From: Flavobacterium azizsancarii
Lineage (GTDB): Bacteria > Bacteroidota > Bacteroidia > Flavobacteriales > Flavobacteriaceae
Direction of reading: 5' to 3'
DNA length: 64,000 bases
NCBI RefSeq assembly: GCF_027980145.1
Contig: NZ_JAMZNK010000023.1
Span: 1 to 64,000 of the forward strand
Shown here in pieces: positions 62,880-64,000 of this stretch (the stretch's first letter is position 1; the number at the start of each line of letters is the position of its first letter). The position numbers and the translations under genes were made by a program. The notes below the pieces were generated by a model. The model ran no database searches and was not told where the DNA came from. It saw only the letters and a list, made by a program, of their open reading frames with translations.

Positions 62880-64000
62880 ATGTCAGACGATAAGAAAGTA
62901 ATTTTCTCAATGCAAAAATTGAGCAAAACCTATCAGGGAGCAGATAAGCCAGTGCTTAAAAACATTTACTTGAGCTTCTTTTATGGTGCTAAAATTGGTA
63001 TTCTTGGACTTAATGGTTCAGGAAAATCTTCTTTATTAAAGATTATCGCAGGAGTTGATAAAAATTATCAGGGAGATGTTGTTTTTCAACCTGGATATAC
63101 TGTAGGTTATTTAGAGCAAGAACCAATTCTTGATGATTCTAAAACTGTAATCGAAATTGTTCGTGAAGGAGCTGCCGAAACTATCGCAGTTTTAGAAGAA
63201 TACAATCAAATAAATGATTTATTTGGTCTTCCTGAAAATTACGAAGATCAGGATAAAATGGATAAATTGATGGACCGTCAAGCGGCGTTACAAGACAAAA
63301 TTGATGCTCTTGGTGCTTGGGAAATCGATACTAAACTTGAAATTGCAATGGATGCGTTGCGTACTCCGGAAGGTGATACGCCTATTAAAAACCTTTCAGG
63401 AGGTGAGCGCCGTCGTGTAGCTTTATGTCGTTTGTTATTGCAACAACCGGATGTATTATTGCTTGATGAGCCTACTAACCACCTTGATGCTGAATCTGTT
63501 CTTTGGTTAGAGCAACACTTGGCACAATATGCAGGAACTGTTATTGCTGTAACACACGATAGATACTTCCTTGATAATGTGGCAGGTTGGATTTTAGAGC
63601 TTGACAGAGGAGAAGGTATTCCGTGGAAAGGAAATTATTCTTCCTGGTTAGACCAAAAATCAAGCCGTATGGCGCAAGAAGAAAAAGTAGCTTCTAAACG
63701 TAGAAAAACTTTAGAACGTGAGTTGGACTGGGTTCGTCAAGGAGCAAAAGGCCGTCAAACAAAGCAAAAAGCACGTTTACAGAATTACGATAAATTATTA
63801 AATGAAGACCAAAAACAATTGGATGAAAACTTGGAAATCTACATTCCAAATGGTCCACGTTTAGGAACAAATGTTATAGAAGCTAAAAATGTTGCCAAAG
63901 CTTTTGGAGATAAATTATTATATGATAATTTGAATTTTACTTTGCCACAAGCTGGAATTGTTGGAATTATCGGACCAAACGGTGCTGGTAAATCTACGAT
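62880..64000 (+). CDS. ettA: Energy-dependent translational throttle protein EttA (ABC-F), 5' part
   Basis: The frame is open from ATG 62880 to the window edge (373 codons), so the 3' part is missing only because the window ends. The first ATPase domain is complete: Walker [15 protein letters not shown], signature [18 protein letters not shown], Walker [13 protein letters not shown] and the switch His in THDRYF. The linker and the start of the second domain ([11 protein letters not shown]) follow. EttA binds the ribosomal E site and tunes translation to the ATP/ADP ratio. Confidence 0.93.
   Translation, partial: MSDDKKVIFSMQKLSKTYQGADKPVLKNIYLSFFYGAKIGILGLNGSGKSSLLKIIAGVDKNYQGDVVFQPGYTVGYLEQEPILDDSKTVIEIVREGAAETIAVLEEYNQINDLFGLPENYEDQDKMDKLMDRQAALQDKIDALGAWEIDTKLEIAMDALRTPEGDTPIKNLSGGERRRVALCRLLLQQPDVLLLDEPTNHLDAESVLWLEQHLAQYAGTVIAVTHDRYFLDNVAGWILELDRGEGIPWKGNYSSWLDQKSSRMAQEEKVASKRRKTLERELDWVRQGAKGRQTKQKARLQNYDKLLNEDQKQLDENLEIYIPNGPRLGTNVIEAKNVAKAFGDKLLYDNLNFTLPQAGIVGIIGPNGAGKST

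Noticed and set aside
62880..64000. A truncated ettA pseudogene
   Set aside because: The frame is open and normal up to the window edge, so the missing part is simply outside the window.

Overview
The window looks like a chromosomal segment of a Flavobacterium-like member of the Bacteroidota. The DNA is A+T-rich. Promoter-like TAnnTTTG boxes precede several genes and Shine-Dalgarno signals are weak. The protein families are typical of flavobacteria: a CAL67264-type small membrane protein, Bacteroidota-style RND/TolC efflux, apt-pheT, EttA, and a MesD/MesX methionine synthase. The species call is an inference from these families; no rRNA is present.

Left part (1 to about 30.4 kb) is accessory DNA with many broken genes. 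It opens with the 3' end of a group II intron, then a nitroreductase, the folate-independent methionine synthase pair mesX-mesD, an SBF-type symporter and an Lrp/AsnC regulator. Next come a decayed XRE regulator, a secreted serine hydrolase, and an AraC-controlled set (acetyltransferase, cyclophilin-like protein, dienelactone-hydrolase-like enzyme). A frameshifted, truncated SDR gene follows. A porin-Dabb-cupin operon faces a two-component system whose response regulator has an in-frame stop. A TetR regulator, an epimerase, a DUF2141 protein and a second AraC-linked set of oxidoreductases complete the stretch.

This part ends at a tRNA-Arg(ACG) gene (30401-30474, minus strand). A large serine recombinase gene (28885-30435) runs into the tRNA on the opposite strand. 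A 13-bp copy of the tRNA 3' end (GACCTCGACTGGA) recurs at 23062, with a one-base variant at 19658. Each copy has a terminator-like hairpin and a possible recombinase 3'-end remnant to its left and the same roughly 140-bp sequence to its right. I read this as tandem accretion of related elements at tRNA-Arg. The newest element (about 23062-30414) carries a DUF1275 membrane protein, a 1310-residue STAND NTPase with a PD-(D/E)XK/DUF4297 (Cap4-like) nuclease domain that resembles Avs antiviral proteins, and a 56-residue ORF translationally coupled to the recombinase.

Right part (30.6-64 kb) is mostly backbone. It holds apt, pheT, an aldehyde/alcohol dehydrogenase-DUF779 group with an AraC regulator, an RND efflux operon with a bestrophin gene, recG, and a run of small or hypothetical genes. 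These are followed by an M1 aminopeptidase, a patatin, a TSUP permease, a UvrD/PcrA helicase, a TsaC/YciO protein, an OmpA lipoprotein, a glycosyltransferase, an HsdR-N-like nuclease-fold protein, holA, and ettA, which runs off the right edge.

Starts were moved to internal ATG codons where the longest frame opened on TTG or GTG. All family calls come from reading motifs; no database search was possible.
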